Shown: positions 52,477 through 61,581, counted from the stretch's first letter. The stretch: 64,000 nucleotides of DNA from Terrimonas sp964445775 (GCA_964445775.1 CAYUMH010000007.1:17482-81481); one strand, 5' to 3'. Numbers and translations are program-made. Notes: generated by a model from the letters alone, not told the origin.

Positions 52477-53589
52477 TTACTGTTGGTTGTTTTTGTTAAA
52501 TGTTTTGCCTGTAGCCGGTCCGGGTAACTCACTTAAATGTACACCGGGCTGATTTACATCACTAATGGAATGTATATCCATTAACATTTTAGGCTGGCGT
52601 CCGCCCATTACTTCTACCAAAGTATCCTGGGGTTTATCCAGTGTTTCGTAATGGTTGGCCGATATAACTGATTGGCGGCTCACTTTCGTTGGCCCTTCAA
52701 TTACCCAGTCGTTAATATTTTTTCTTTCAAAACGGCATTCATTACATATCCAGCCGGTTTTACCATCATCCGTTTTTTTAATCTCACCCCACTCATCCTT
52801 ACGGGCAGTAACACGCAATACCTCGTTACCACGTTGCCATAAAGTAACTTTGCCGCTGCATTTGGTACAGTTGCAATGCGCATCAACCGGTTTGGTAAAC
52901 CATACCCTGTTTTTAAACCGGAATGTTTTATCGGTTAAAGCACCAACCGGGCATACATCAATAACATTACCAAAAAAATCGCTGGACAACGATTTTTCAA
53001 TATAGGTAGCAATTTCCGCATGATCGCCCCTGTCCAGTACGCCATGTACCCTTTTACCGGTAACCTGGTCGGCAGTAAACACACAACGGTAGCAAAGTAT
53101 GCAACGTGTCATGTGTAACTGGATATAGCTGCCTAAATTATGTTTGCTGAACGTTCTGCGTTTAAATTCGTAACGGGTGCCCTCGCTGCCATGCTGGTAG
53201 CCAAGGTCCTGCAAATGACATTCGCCTGCCTGGTCACAAACCGGGCAATCCAGCGGATGGTTCAACAGTAAAAATTCCACCACACCGGCACGGGCATCTT
53301 TTACACGGGGGCTGGTAATGTTTTTTACCTCCATACCATCCATTACCGTTGTACGGCAACTGGCCACCAGCTTGGGCATCGGTCGAGGATCTTTTTCAGA
53401 ACCTTTACTCACCTCTACCAAACAAGTACGGCATTTACCGCCACTACCTTCCAATGGTGTGTAGTAACACATTGCAGGCGGCGCCACATCGCCACCCACC
53501 TGGCGGGCAGCTTGCAAAATAGTAGTCCCCGCAGGCACTTCTATTGTGATGTTGTCAATTGTTACTTTAAATAATTGTTGTTCCGACAT
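52477..53589 (-). CDS. nuoG: NADH-quinone oxidoreductase subunit G, short form
   Basis: 370 aa against about 900 in E. coli. It holds the 2Fe-2S ferredoxin domain (CYYTPLEGSGGKCRTC), the His-ligated 4Fe-4S motif HPLDCPVCDQAGECHLQDLG, the CxxCxxC cluster TRCILCYRC with VIDVCPVGAL, and then the first Cys-rich part of the molybdopterin-oxidoreductase domain (HCNCTKC, WICNECRF), after which it ends. Loss of the large catalytically inactive domain is usual in Bacteroidota complex I, so this is not a frameshift. It carries electrons from NuoF to NuoI. Confidence 0.94.
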   Translation of the reverse strand: MSEQQLFKVTIDNITIEVPAGTTILQAARQVGGDVAPPAMCYYTPLEGSGGKCRTCLVEVSKGSEKDPRPMPKLVASCRTTVMDGMEVKNITSPRVKDARAGVVEFLLLNHPLDCPVCDQAGECHLQDLGYQHGSEGTRYEFKRRTFSKHNLGSYIQLHMTRCILCYRCVFTADQVTGKRVHGVLDRGDHAEIATYIEKSLSSDFFGNVIDVCPVGALTDKTFRFKNRVWFTKPVDAHCNCTKCSGKVTLWQRGNEVLRVTARKDEWGEIKKTDDGKTGWICNECRFERKNINDWVIEGPTKVSRQSVISANHYETLDKPQDTLVEVMGGRQPKMLMDIHSISDVNQPGVHLSELPGPATGKTFNKNNQQ

Positions 53590-53629
53590 TTTTATTTCGC
53601 TTTATCCCTGTTAGGATATTTTTATTATC

Positions 53630-53669
53630 ATTAGCATATCAGCACATTAACCAATTGGCTAATTGAAGT
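53630..53669. repeat. Octad array O2
   Basis: Five 8-bp units: attagcat, atcagcac, attaacca, attggcta, attgaagt. It spans the stop codon of the beta-barrel-like gene (53659). The unit resembles array O1. Confidence 0.7.
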
Positions 53670-54513
53670 TATATACCGCACCGATCATTGCATTTGCCTG
53701 GGCATACACAAAATCCTGTTTCCCCCTTCCTTTAATGCCTTTTTTATGCAACACAATATCCGGCATATTAATGTATCCTGCTTTTGTTTCAAACCTGAAC
53801 GATAGCTTACGCAGCAAAGTTATCTGTATGCCACCTTTTACGCTTGTTCCAAAGCCCGATAAATGAAAGCGGTCATTACGGTCATAATCCAGGAAAGTGG
53901 TATTGGTTCTCGGCACCATAATGCCTACACCGCCACCATACAAATAGCCTATATGTACTTTCTCATCGGGCGATTTGTATATATTTCCCAGCTTTTCCAG
54001 CTCTACATTTACATAGTTCAAACCATCGGTATGCTCAAACTTTAAAAAGTCATCTGCTATTACCATATTGCCGTTGTACACGTTTTTATATTTCCCTTCG
54101 TGTTCAACAACACCGGTTACCCTGGCCACCTGGTTCTGAGCCATCACATATTTCATGTGGTCAATACCAATGGTAATTGCCAGGTCGTCTTTCAGATAGT
54201 ACCCTACCCGCAGGTTTGTTTGCGGAATAGTAATACGATCGGCCCGTAAATAATTATAAAGGCTGACATCACTCGGCCTGTCCTTTGCTTTTAGTTTATG
54301 CAAGGTCAGGTCATAATCCGCTCCTTTAATTTTCAAAGTACTGTTGGTATAAGCGCCCCGGTTCCAACCCCAATAGGCGAAAACCGAGCCTTTCCTGTTT
54401 GCACTTGTTTTACGCACCGTACGTACCGTACCGGTTGATGCACTCATTTGTGCAACTGCCCTGCCTGTTCCTATTAATAATAAAAAAAGAACTGTAATTT
54501 TTCTAGCATTCAT
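53659..54513 (-). CDS. Predicted outer-membrane beta-barrel protein inside the nuo operon
   Basis: 284 aa with a signal peptide (ITVLFLLLIGTGRAVAQ). The mature part has alternating, aromatic-rich strands: SVFAYWGWNRGAYT, NLRVGYYLKDDLAITIGIDH, VHIGYLYGGGVGIMVP, GTSVKGGIQITLL, LSFRFETKAGYINMP and a final QANAMIGAVYNFN with a terminal aromatic-x-Asn, as in outer-membrane barrels. It is not a complex I subunit. It sits between nuoF (50 bp upstream) and nuoG (69 bp downstream) on the same strand and so should be co-transcribed with them. Function unknown. Confidence 0.8.
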   Translation of the reverse strand: MNARKITVLFLLLIGTGRAVAQMSASTGTVRTVRKTSANRKGSVFAYWGWNRGAYTNSTLKIKGADYDLTLHKLKAKDRPSDVSLYNYLRADRITIPQTNLRVGYYLKDDLAITIGIDHMKYVMAQNQVARVTGVVEHEGKYKNVYNGNMVIADDFLKFEHTDGLNYVNVELEKLGNIYKSPDEKVHIGYLYGGGVGIMVPRTNTTFLDYDRNDRFHLSGFGTSVKGGIQITLLRKLSFRFETKAGYINMPDIVLHKKGIKGRGKQDFVYAQANAMIGAVYNFN

Positions 54514-54563
54514 AAAGTTAACCTTAAAAATATCCTATCGCCGGCAACCGTTCACCCTTTCTT

Positions 54564-55916
54564 TTAAGCTACTATTTCCAGTGCGTCGGCATAATGCGCT
54601 AACCCGAAATTGCGTGTTTGCGCTTCTGCGGCATTCGTTATATGCCATTCAAACTCGTCCCGGAAATGCCTGATGGCTGCTGCAACCGGCCAGGCCGCTG
54701 CATCGCCTAAAGGACAGATCGTATTCCCTTCAATTTTACGTTGTATATCCCACAGTAAATCTATATCACTTGATTTACCCTCGCCTTTTTCAAGGCGTAG
54801 TAAAAGCTTTTCCATCCAGCCTGTTCCTTCACGGCAGGGTGAACACTGTCCGCAGCTTTCATGACGGTAAAAACGGGCTAAGGTATAAGTATGTTTTACT
54901 ACACACTGGTCTTCATCCAGTACAATAAAACCACCCGAACCCATCATGGTACCGGTTGCAAAACCCCCATCAGAAAGGCTTTCGTAGTTCATCATACGCT
55001 GTTCGCCCTTAGCTGTTTTTAACAACAGGTTGGCAGGTAAAATGGGTACCGAAGAACCGCCCGGGATACAGGCTTTTAAACGTTTACCATTTTTTATACC
55101 ACCACAATATTCGTCACTGAAAATAAATTCTTCAACCGATATGGTCATATCAATTTCAAACACACCGGGTTTATTGATATTACCGCAGGCAGAAATAAGT
55201 TTGGTACCGGTTGATTTACCTACACCAATTTTAGCATACTCATCGCCACCCTCGTTAATAATGGGCACTACGGCCGCAATGGTTTCTACATTGTTTACCA
55301 CGGTAGGACAACCCCATACCCCTTTTACAGCAGGGAATGGTGGTTTAATACGGGGATTACCACGTTTACCTTCCAGTGATTCAATCAATGCCGTTTCCTC
55401 ACCACAGATATAAGCACCGGCACCACGTTGTACGTGAATTTCCAGGTTATACCCTGTTCCTAAAATATTATTACCTAACCAGCCATTGTTTTTGGCTTCG
55501 TTAATCGCCTGTTCTAAAATATCAACAATCCACCAGTATTCACCACGGATGTAGATATAGGAATTATTACTGCCTAAAGCATAGGAGCTGACAATGATAC
55601 CCTCGATGAGTAAGTGCGGAATAAACTCCATCAGGTAACGGTCCTTAAAAGTACCCGGCTCCGATTCATCGGCATTTACTACCAGGTAACGGGGAACGCC
55701 TTCCGGCTTGGCCAGGAAACTCCATTTCATACCGGCAGGGAAACCCGCACCGCCACGGCCACGCAATCCACTCTTTTTAACCTCCTCGGTCACTTCATCG
55801 GGCGTAAGGCTTTTGAGGGCTTTTTCCACGCTGCGGTACCCGCCTTCGCGGCGGTATACATCGTAGTAGCGAATGCCTTCTACCTTATCGTTTGCTAATA
55901 AAAGTTTTCGTCCCAT
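54564..55916 (-). CDS. nuoF: NADH-quinone oxidoreductase subunit F
   Basis: 450 aa. It binds NADH, FMN and the N3 4Fe-4S cluster and is where electrons enter complex I. Motifs: GLRGRGGAGFPAGMKW (FMN/NADH), GAGAYICGEETALIESLEG, and ESCGQCSPCREGTGW with NTICPLGDAAAWP (Cys ligands of N3). Family length. The upstream 114-bp gap to nuoE is filled by arrays H10 and H11. Confidence 0.97.
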   Translation of the reverse strand: MGRKLLLANDKVEGIRYYDVYRREGGYRSVEKALKSLTPDEVTEEVKKSGLRGRGGAGFPAGMKWSFLAKPEGVPRYLVVNADESEPGTFKDRYLMEFIPHLLIEGIIVSSYALGSNNSYIYIRGEYWWIVDILEQAINEAKNNGWLGNNILGTGYNLEIHVQRGAGAYICGEETALIESLEGKRGNPRIKPPFPAVKGVWGCPTVVNNVETIAAVVPIINEGGDEYAKIGVGKSTGTKLISACGNINKPGVFEIDMTISVEEFIFSDEYCGGIKNGKRLKACIPGGSSVPILPANLLLKTAKGEQRMMNYESLSDGGFATGTMMGSGGFIVLDEDQCVVKHTYTLARFYRHESCGQCSPCREGTGWMEKLLLRLEKGEGKSSDIDLLWDIQRKIEGNTICPLGDAAAWPVAAAIRHFRDEFEWHITNAAEAQTRNFGLAHYADALEIVA

Positions 55917-55917
55917 T

Positions 55918-55952
55918 TTATAAAGTAAAAATTAAAAAGTAAAAAGTAAAAA
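55918..55952. repeat. Heptad array H10
   Basis: Five 7-bp units in register: ttataaa, gtaaaaa, ttaaaaa, gtaaaaa, gtaaaaa. Located just before the nuoF start. Confidence 0.8.
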
Positions 55953-55986
55953 CATGTTTTGCAACTTCTTTACTTACCTTTTCGCT

Positions 55987-56034
55987 TTATGCTTTTGCGT
56001 TCTGCTTTATGCTTTCCGCTTTATGCTTTATTAA
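55987..56034. repeat. Heptad array H11
   Basis: Units ttatgct, (tttgcg), ttctgct, ttatgct, ttccgct, ttatgct, ttattaa; 7-bp period with one 6-base slip at 55994-55999. It ends at the nuoE stop. Confidence 0.8.
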
Positions 56035-56534
56035 TTTTTTGCTGCAGCTTCTGCCCTGCATTCGTTAATGATCTGGTCCACTTTTTCTTTGGTCAAATGC
56101 TCCCGGTAATGTTTTCCCAATTGCATCATGGGGGCATAACCACAGGCACCTAAACACTCCACCGTTTTTAAGGTAAACATACCATCTTCAGTTGTTTGCC
56201 CCGGTTTAATATTCAGCTTCTCGCCAATGTATTGTATAATATCATCGCTGCCGCTGATCATGCAGGGGCCTGTCTGGCATACCTCAAACATGTATTTACC
56301 AACCGGTTTCAGGTTATACATACTGTAAAAGGTAGCTACCTCGTATACTTCGATAGGTTCTATCTGTAATAAAGAGGCTACGTAATCCATTACGGGTACA
56401 TCTAACCAGTTACCAAACTGCTGTTGCGCCAAATGCAATACCGGCAGCAACGCACTTTTTTGTTTGCCGGCCGGGTAGCGGGCAATCAGGCGCTGCGCTT
56501 CCTGCATTGCGGTATCAGTGAACTGTACACTCAT
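56031..56534 (-). CDS. nuoE: NADH-quinone oxidoreductase subunit E
   Basis: The 167-aa thioredoxin-like subunit binds the off-path 2Fe-2S cluster N1a with cysteines in CQTGPC and ECLGACGYAP. Other conserved parts: LLPVLHLAQQQFGNWL, VYEVATFYSMYNLKPVGKY. It forms the NADH-input module with NuoF and NuoG. The preceding 276-bp gap to nuoD contains repeat A5 and array H12. Confidence 0.96.
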   Translation of the reverse strand: MSVQFTDTAMQEAQRLIARYPAGKQKSALLPVLHLAQQQFGNWLDVPVMDYVASLLQIEPIEVYEVATFYSMYNLKPVGKYMFEVCQTGPCMISGSDDIIQYIGEKLNIKPGQTTEDGMFTLKTVECLGACGYAPMMQLGKHYREHLTKEKVDQIINECRAEAAAKN

Positions 56535-56663
56535 CTGTTTTATATTTCGTGGTTACCTGTTTAAGGGCAACCTGCATTTTTATTTTTCTTTTCTATAGTC
56601 CAATAGTGTTATTATATTCCCGAAACAAGTTCGGGATGCTGCAAAATGCCCAATAGCGTTAAT

Positions 56664-56719
56664 GCAGCAGAACGGAGCGTCGCAAGGGACGATGCCAATA
56701 GTACCACTGTTGATAAACC
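56664..56719 (+). repeat. Dispersed intergenic repeat, copy A5
   Basis: GCAGCAGAACGGAGCGTCGC then AAGGGACGATGCCAATAGTA; shares GGAGCGTCGCAA and GATGCCA with A1 and the GTTGATAA end with A3. It lies in the nuoD-nuoE gap, antisense to the operon. Confidence 0.75.
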
Positions 56720-56750
56720 AATAAAGAACTAAACGGAAATCAATGGTTTC

Positions 56751-56785
56751 ATTATCTAATTACCAAATTTCCAAATTAACTAATT
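56751..56785. repeat. Heptad array H12
   Basis: Five 7-bp units in register: attatct, aattacc, aaatttc, caaatta, actaatt. It ends at the nuoD stop. Confidence 0.75.
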
Positions 56786-56787
56786 AC

Positions 56788-58011
56788 CTACGCATCCATT
56801 TCACCCGCTATCAGGTTCAGCGACGACATTACAATAACCGCATCACTTAACATAGCACCTTTGGTTAACTCCTCGTAGGCCTGGTAGTAAATAAAACAAG
56901 GTCTGCGGAAGTGTAAACGTGCCGGTGTGCGGCCACCATCGCTGATCAGGTAATAACCCAACTCACCGTTGCCTGCTTCAATGGAATGAAACACTTCTCC
57001 TTTAGGCATATCAATTTCACCCATGATGATCTTGAAATGCCAGATCAATGCTTCCATTTTAGTGTACACATCTTCTTTTTTAGGAAGGTAGTACTCCGGC
57101 ACATCTGCATGGTATACCTCGGCTTCGGCACCTGTAAACTGTTTCAGCTTGTCCATAGCCTGCCTGATAATGCTCATGCTTTGCCACATTTCCTCGTTGC
57201 GTACCAGGAAACGGTCGTAACAGTCGCCGGTAGTACCTACGGGAATGGTAAAATCAAAATCCTCGTAACTGCAATATGGGCTTTGTATACGTAAGTCATA
57301 ATCAACCCCTGCAGCACGCAGGTTAGGCCCGGTAAAACCATAGTTCAATGCCCTTTCGGCACTGATTGGTCCGGCACCTATTAAACGGTCCATGAAAATG
57401 CGGTTGCGGTTAAAGAGGTTTTCAAACTCTTTTAATACAGCCGGGTATTCAGCTAAGAATTTTTCTATTTTTTGGAAGGCGATATCGTTAAAGTTTCTTT
57501 CAAAACCACCGATACGGCCAATATTGGTGGTAAGCCTTGAGCCGCAAATTTCTTCGTAGATTTCGTAAATCAATTCACGGTACTGCATTACATATAAGAA
57601 CCCGGTAAATGCACCGCTATCCACACCAACGATGGAGTTACAAATAAGGTGATCGGAAATACGGGCCAATTCCATAATGATAATACGCAGGTAATCGACA
57701 CGCTTGGGCGTTTGTACACCTAACAACTTTTCGCAGGTCATATGCCAGCCCATATTGTTTAAGGGCGAAGAGCAGTAGTTTAACCTGTCGGTAAGCGGGG
57801 TGATCTGGTAAAGTGGGCGGCGTTCGGCAATTTTTTCAAAAGCACGGTGTATATACCCGATGGTTTGCTCGGTAGATACGATACGCTCGCCATCTAACTC
57901 CAGGATGTTCTGCATTACACCATGCGTAGCCGGGTGTGTAGGCCCCAGGTTGAGCGTGGTGGTTGTTTTTTCTATGCTACCCTCGGGTAGTTTTATATGC
58001 TGTTCAGACAT
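56788..58011 (-). CDS. nuoD: NADH-quinone oxidoreductase subunit D
   Basis: 407 aa from the ATG at 58011 (MSEQHIKLPEGS); the frame is open further upstream to 58122 but those codons overlap nuoC and are not conserved. It forms the quinone pocket with NuoB and NuoH. Motifs: LNLGPTHPATHG (quinone-site His), TPLTDRLNYCSSP, RIGGFERNF, and C-terminal DAVIVMSSLNLIAGEMDA with the conserved final D. Confidence 0.97.
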   Translation of the reverse strand: MSEQHIKLPEGSIEKTTTTLNLGPTHPATHGVMQNILELDGERIVSTEQTIGYIHRAFEKIAERRPLYQITPLTDRLNYCSSPLNNMGWHMTCEKLLGVQTPKRVDYLRIIIMELARISDHLICNSIVGVDSGAFTGFLYVMQYRELIYEIYEEICGSRLTTNIGRIGGFERNFNDIAFQKIEKFLAEYPAVLKEFENLFNRNRIFMDRLIGAGPISAERALNYGFTGPNLRAAGVDYDLRIQSPYCSYEDFDFTIPVGTTGDCYDRFLVRNEEMWQSMSIIRQAMDKLKQFTGAEAEVYHADVPEYYLPKKEDVYTKMEALIWHFKIIMGEIDMPKGEVFHSIEAGNGELGYYLISDGGRTPARLHFRRPCFIYYQAYEELTKGAMLSDAVIVMSSLNLIAGEMDA

Positions 58012-58045
58012 GCCAGCTAATAGTTTTTCTTCGAGTTTATTTGCC

Positions 58046-58603
58046 TTAATGTTTCTCTTCCAGTGATGTTGTCTGGTCGGCATTATTGTAGGTAATGTTA
58101 CCGCCACGACCAAACATCTCATCGTCTTTATCTATACGTCCCTGGTCTTCCAGGGGAAATTCCTTACGCATGGGGAAATAGTCCATCTCGTCCACGTTTA
58201 AAATACGTTTCAGGTTAGGATGGCCCACAAAGTTGATACCGTAAAAGTCGTAGGTTTCCCTTTCCATCCAGTTAGCCGCAGCAAATAAACCTGTTGCCGT
58301 ATACACATCGGGTGCAGCAACAGGTGTAAATACTTTAAAACGTAAACGCACGTTATCTTCCAGGTTATGCAGGTGGTATACAACTGCTAATTCATTACCC
58401 GTATTATCGGGGTAATGTACACCACATAAATCGGTCATGAAACGAAATTTCAGTTCCGCATCGTCATATAAAAAGCTCAGTATTTTCAGGTTTTGTTCTT
58501 TAGCAGCAACAAAACTCATCATACCATAACTTTCTTCGAAACCGGTAACTGCTTCGCCAAATTTATCCTGTAACCTTTGTTGTATATATTCGTTGGTTAA
58601 CAT
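58046..58603 (-). CDS. nuoC: NADH-quinone oxidoreductase subunit C
   Basis: 185 aa. Core signature WMERETYDFYGINFVGHPNLKRIL, then MDYFPMRKEFPLEDQGRID, both typical of the 30-kDa subunit. NuoC and NuoD are separate here, not fused as in E. coli. It supports the peripheral arm around NuoD. 34 bp separate it from nuoD. Confidence 0.96.
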   Translation of the reverse strand: MLTNEYIQQRLQDKFGEAVTGFEESYGMMSFVAAKEQNLKILSFLYDDAELKFRFMTDLCGVHYPDNTGNELAVVYHLHNLEDNVRLRFKVFTPVAAPDVYTATGLFAAANWMERETYDFYGINFVGHPNLKRILNVDEMDYFPMRKEFPLEDQGRIDKDDEMFGRGGNITYNNADQTTSLEEKH

Positions 58604-58643
58604 TGTTGTGAACCATTATTTCGTTTCTAAAAATAGTATCTTC

Positions 58644-59228
58644 TTACTGTATGCCATAGCTTTCCAGCAAAGCCTTGTATTGTTGTCCGTTACGGCGGCG
58701 CAGTTCTTCCTTACCTACCAGGTCCTGGATACGTAAAACACCGTCAATGATCGCTTCGGGACGTGGCGGGCAACCGGGCACATATACGTCCACGGGTATT
58801 ACCTGGTCAATTCCCTGTAAAACGCTGTAAGTATCAAAAATACCACCACTGCTGGCACAGGCGCCTACGGCAATTACCCAGCGGGGCTCTGCCATTTGCA
58901 GGTAAACCTGTTTTACCACGGGACCCATTTTTTTGGCAATGGTACCCATTACCATTAACATATCGCACTGGCGGGGGGAGAAACCTACCCTTTCGCTGCC
59001 AAAACGGGCCAGATCGTAGGTAGAGGCCATGGTGGCCATAAATTCAATACCGCAGCAGGAGGTAGCAAATGGTAAAGGCCACAGGGAGTTTTTACGGGCA
59101 AGGCCTATAACAGAGTCTAAGCTGGTAGCAAAAAAGCCCTGGCCCTGATGCCCTTCCGGCATATCGACCATGCTGATATCGTCTACCAGTGGTTTTTGTT
59201 TGATGTTGTATGATACCGGACGTGACAT
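58644..59228 (-). CDS. nuoB: NADH-quinone oxidoreductase subunit B
   Basis: The 194-aa subunit binds the terminal cluster N2 that reduces quinone. Ligand cysteines: FATSCCGIEFMAT (tandem Cys), GACASSGG and VPGCPPRPEA. ARFGSERVGFSPRQCDMLMV is also conserved. A short N-terminal extension (PVSYNIKQKPLVDDIS) is present. Confidence 0.97.
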   Translation of the reverse strand: MSRPVSYNIKQKPLVDDISMVDMPEGHQGQGFFATSLDSVIGLARKNSLWPLPFATSCCGIEFMATMASTYDLARFGSERVGFSPRQCDMLMVMGTIAKKMGPVVKQVYLQMAEPRWVIAVGACASSGGIFDTYSVLQGIDQVIPVDVYVPGCPPRPEAIIDGVLRIQDLVGKEELRRRNGQQYKALLESYGIQ

Positions 59229-59232
59229 AGTT

Positions 59233-59264
59233 CTAATTTGATAATTTGGTAATCAGAAAATTTG
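59233..59264. repeat. Octad array O3
   Basis: Four 8-bp units in register between nuoB and nuoA: ctaatttg, ataatttg, gtaatcag, aaaatttg, with a partial fifth (aaaatg). Confidence 0.75.
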
Positions 59265-59305
59265 AAAATGCAGGCATTTATTAAAGTTCCCTTTAATTGT
59301 CTGCA

Positions 59306-59701
59306 CTAATCTTCCCATTTTAAAGCACCACGTTTGAGGATGTAGGTAAACCCGCAAAGGAAAAAGCCTACGAACATCAGCACGGCTGCGAAACCGGGCC
59401 ATCCCAGGTCTCTGAAATTAACAGCGTAGGGATAGAAAAAGATCACCTCTACATCAAATAAAACGAATAAAATGGCTGTTAAAAAGTATTTAATGGCCAT
59501 GGGCTGTCTTGCCTCACCGTGCGAATCGATACCACTGGTAAAGTTCTGTAATTTGTCGGTGGTCTTACGTTTAGGCCCCAGCAGGTGGGTTAATATCATT
59601 AACACAACTACAAGGCCTACAGCAAAAACAATTTGTAAGGCAATAGGCAAATAAGTATCTGCGCTGTCGACAGCGATATGGGTTTGAAGTAAGTGGATCA
59701 T
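59306..59701 (-). CDS. nuoA: NADH-quinone oxidoreductase subunit A
   Basis: 131 aa, three membrane helices. Typical loop NFTSGIDSHGEARQPMAIKYFLTAILFVLFDVEVIFFYPYA, with the membrane Asp/Glu (FDVEVIFFYP). The loop Cys present in many NuoA proteins (YECG) is Ser here (FTSG), as far as I know common in this phylum. It is the first gene of the nuo operon; the promoter should lie in 59702-59763. Confidence 0.95.
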   Translation of the reverse strand: MIHLLQTHIAVDSADTYLPIALQIVFAVGLVVVLMILTHLLGPKRKTTDKLQNFTSGIDSHGEARQPMAIKYFLTAILFVLFDVEVIFFYPYAVNFRDLGWPGFAAVLMFVGFFLCGFTYILKRGALKWED

Positions 59702-59763
59702 AATTTTTTACCCTAGTGGCAAAAATAAGGCAGCATTACCAATAAACCTTGCATTTATACAAA

Positions 59764-59793
59764 GAAATAGCCCCGGATTGTCGTCCGGGGCTA
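59764..59793 (-). terminator. Terminator after the TPR gene
   Basis: TAGCCCCGGA (59768-59777), loop TTGTCG, TCCGGGGCTA (59784-59793); T-rich tail on the minus strand. Confidence 0.8.
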
Positions 59794-59823
59794 CAATTAT
59801 GCTATAAATCCTGTGTTACTTGT

Positions 59824-61539
59824 TTATTTACTACCTGAAGTGGCCGGGGCCCCTGATGTTTTAGGCTGTGCCTTTAGTTTTTTCAGATATTCATTCAACT
59901 GATTAATGCTGGTTTGATAACTTTCAACCTTAGCCGGGTCAGTAGTTACACCTTTCAATAACTCTAAATACACTACTGTGTTTTCATAGTCTTTCAGTTT
60001 ATTGTAGGTTTGAACCATATAACCGTATACGCCATTAAACTTAGCGGCATATTTAGCACTGTCTTTTCTGATAAAACCAATCCACTCCTGGGCAGCAGGA
60101 ATAGCCAGGCTATCCAGCTTAGCAGTATCCAGCATGATAGCTGCGTTATATTTCCACTCCCAGCCATATTCCTGGTCCGGATATTCGGTTGTCATTCTTT
60201 TTGCCAGGTCATAAGACGGGCCAAACTGGCCGGCCTTGTAGTTGGCATAAGCCGCATAGAACAGGTCGTTAATAGTAGGCTTGGGCTTAATTTCCAACAG
60301 CTTCGCGTATAATGCGCTTTCGTTTTTAGACTGCTGTTTTTTGCGGAACAGGTCAATACCTTCTTTCAGGATATCCAGTTTACCGCTTTCGGTAGTATCA
60401 GTTTTAATACCATCCAGGAAGCTTTGCAGGGCCACGCCTTCCTGGCCGGGAATAGCAGAATAGATATTTGCTTTCAGGGTATAATCCAAAGGAGTAATAT
60501 CTTCAGATCTTTCTTTAGCAAAATACTCATCTACATATTGCTTTGCCGATACGGTATCACCTTTAGCTACATAAGAGTCAGCTAATAATTTGTACACTTT
60601 TGCTTTAGGCTTACCACCTGTTTTTGCAATTATATCTTTTGCGCCGGCAATTGCTTTATCATAGTTTTTCAATGCCCAGTCCATAGAGTACTCCAGGTAC
60701 GCATTTTGCGGATCGGCATCGGCACTTTCTTTAAATTTCTGTGCATATTGTTTTGCTTTTTCTACGTCTACACGCATGTAGTAGTAGGTCAGCTCATAAT
60801 AAGCCGGAGCAAAACGGGGATCTTTTGTAATAGCCGTGTTCATGTACTCTACAAACATCTCCCAGTTTCTTTGAGATTGGAACAGCATAGCATTACGGTA
60901 AGCCGGTACCGGGTAGGTAGGGTCAATACGGGTAGCTTCTACCAGGTTTTTAAACACTTCGCCACCGTTTTCGCCTGGTTTTTGTTTACGCAGGGCGTTG
61001 GCCAGGTTTAATAAGATATCCGCTTTTACCCGTACATCTTTTACATTAGCCTGTGCGGCAGCCTGTAATTTTTCTACGGCAAAGTTTATATCACCTTTTT
61101 TATCAATATGGTCATACACTTCGGTAATGGCTTTACCAACAGCGTTTAAAATTTCAGGATCATCTCCTTTACGGCCTTTACTGATGGTTAAAGCCGATTC
61201 AAAACGCTGGCGGGCATCCTGGATCTTGTTCTCTTCCAGGTCTACCTGGCCTTTACCTACCAACAACAAAGGAGCATTAGCACTTGTAGTAAGGGCTTTA
61301 TCATAAACGCTTTTAGCGCCTGCGATATCATCTTTTTTCAAAAATGCCTGACCCAACCAATAAGTAGCTTCGATGTTATTAGGATTTGAAGCAACCAATT
61401 TTTCAAATACTGCTTTTGCACTCTCAACCCTGTCAGAATAAAGGTCTTGAATCCCTTCCTGCAGCGACTGTGCCTTTACACCTGTTACCATCAACAGTGT
61501 CGCAGTCATTAGACTCAATGTAAACTTTGTTTTGTTCAT
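59824..61539 (-). CDS. Secreted tetratricopeptide repeat protein
   Basis: 571 aa with signal peptide (KFTLSLMTATLLMVTGVKAQ). TPR units run through most of the protein (SAKAVFEKLVASNPNNIEATYWLGQAFLK, YELTYYYMRVDVEKAKQYAQ, AAYANYKAGQFGPSYDLAKRM and others), ending in a Ser/Gly tail (GAPATSGSK). A periplasmic scaffold role is likely. It follows the PstS-like gene by 42 bp; in related genomes such a TPR gene accompanies exbBD-tonB and a PstS-like gene, as far as I recall, so a link to TonB-dependent uptake is inferred. Confidence 0.88.
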   Translation of the reverse strand: MNKTKFTLSLMTATLLMVTGVKAQSLQEGIQDLYSDRVESAKAVFEKLVASNPNNIEATYWLGQAFLKKDDIAGAKSVYDKALTTSANAPLLLVGKGQVDLEENKIQDARQRFESALTISKGRKGDDPEILNAVGKAITEVYDHIDKKGDINFAVEKLQAAAQANVKDVRVKADILLNLANALRKQKPGENGGEVFKNLVEATRIDPTYPVPAYRNAMLFQSQRNWEMFVEYMNTAITKDPRFAPAYYELTYYYMRVDVEKAKQYAQKFKESADADPQNAYLEYSMDWALKNYDKAIAGAKDIIAKTGGKPKAKVYKLLADSYVAKGDTVSAKQYVDEYFAKERSEDITPLDYTLKANIYSAIPGQEGVALQSFLDGIKTDTTESGKLDILKEGIDLFRKKQQSKNESALYAKLLEIKPKPTINDLFYAAYANYKAGQFGPSYDLAKRMTTEYPDQEYGWEWKYNAAIMLDTAKLDSLAIPAAQEWIGFIRKDSAKYAAKFNGVYGYMVQTYNKLKDYENTVVYLELLKGVTTDPAKVESYQTSINQLNEYLKKLKAQPKTSGAPATSGSK

Positions 61540-61581
61540 CTGTTCTCTTTTATTGTGGTATAAAAAAATACTTAATTTATT

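Noticed and set aside
52477..53589. nuoG as truncated by frameshift
   Set aside because: The protein ends cleanly after the cluster domains and nuoH follows after 11 bp; a short NuoG is usual for Bacteroidota.
509..59264. CRISPR array or VNTR-type minisatellite as explanation of the period arrays
   Set aside because: Units are 7-8 bp without spacers and differ between sites; no cas genes are present, and units are degenerate rather than identical copies.
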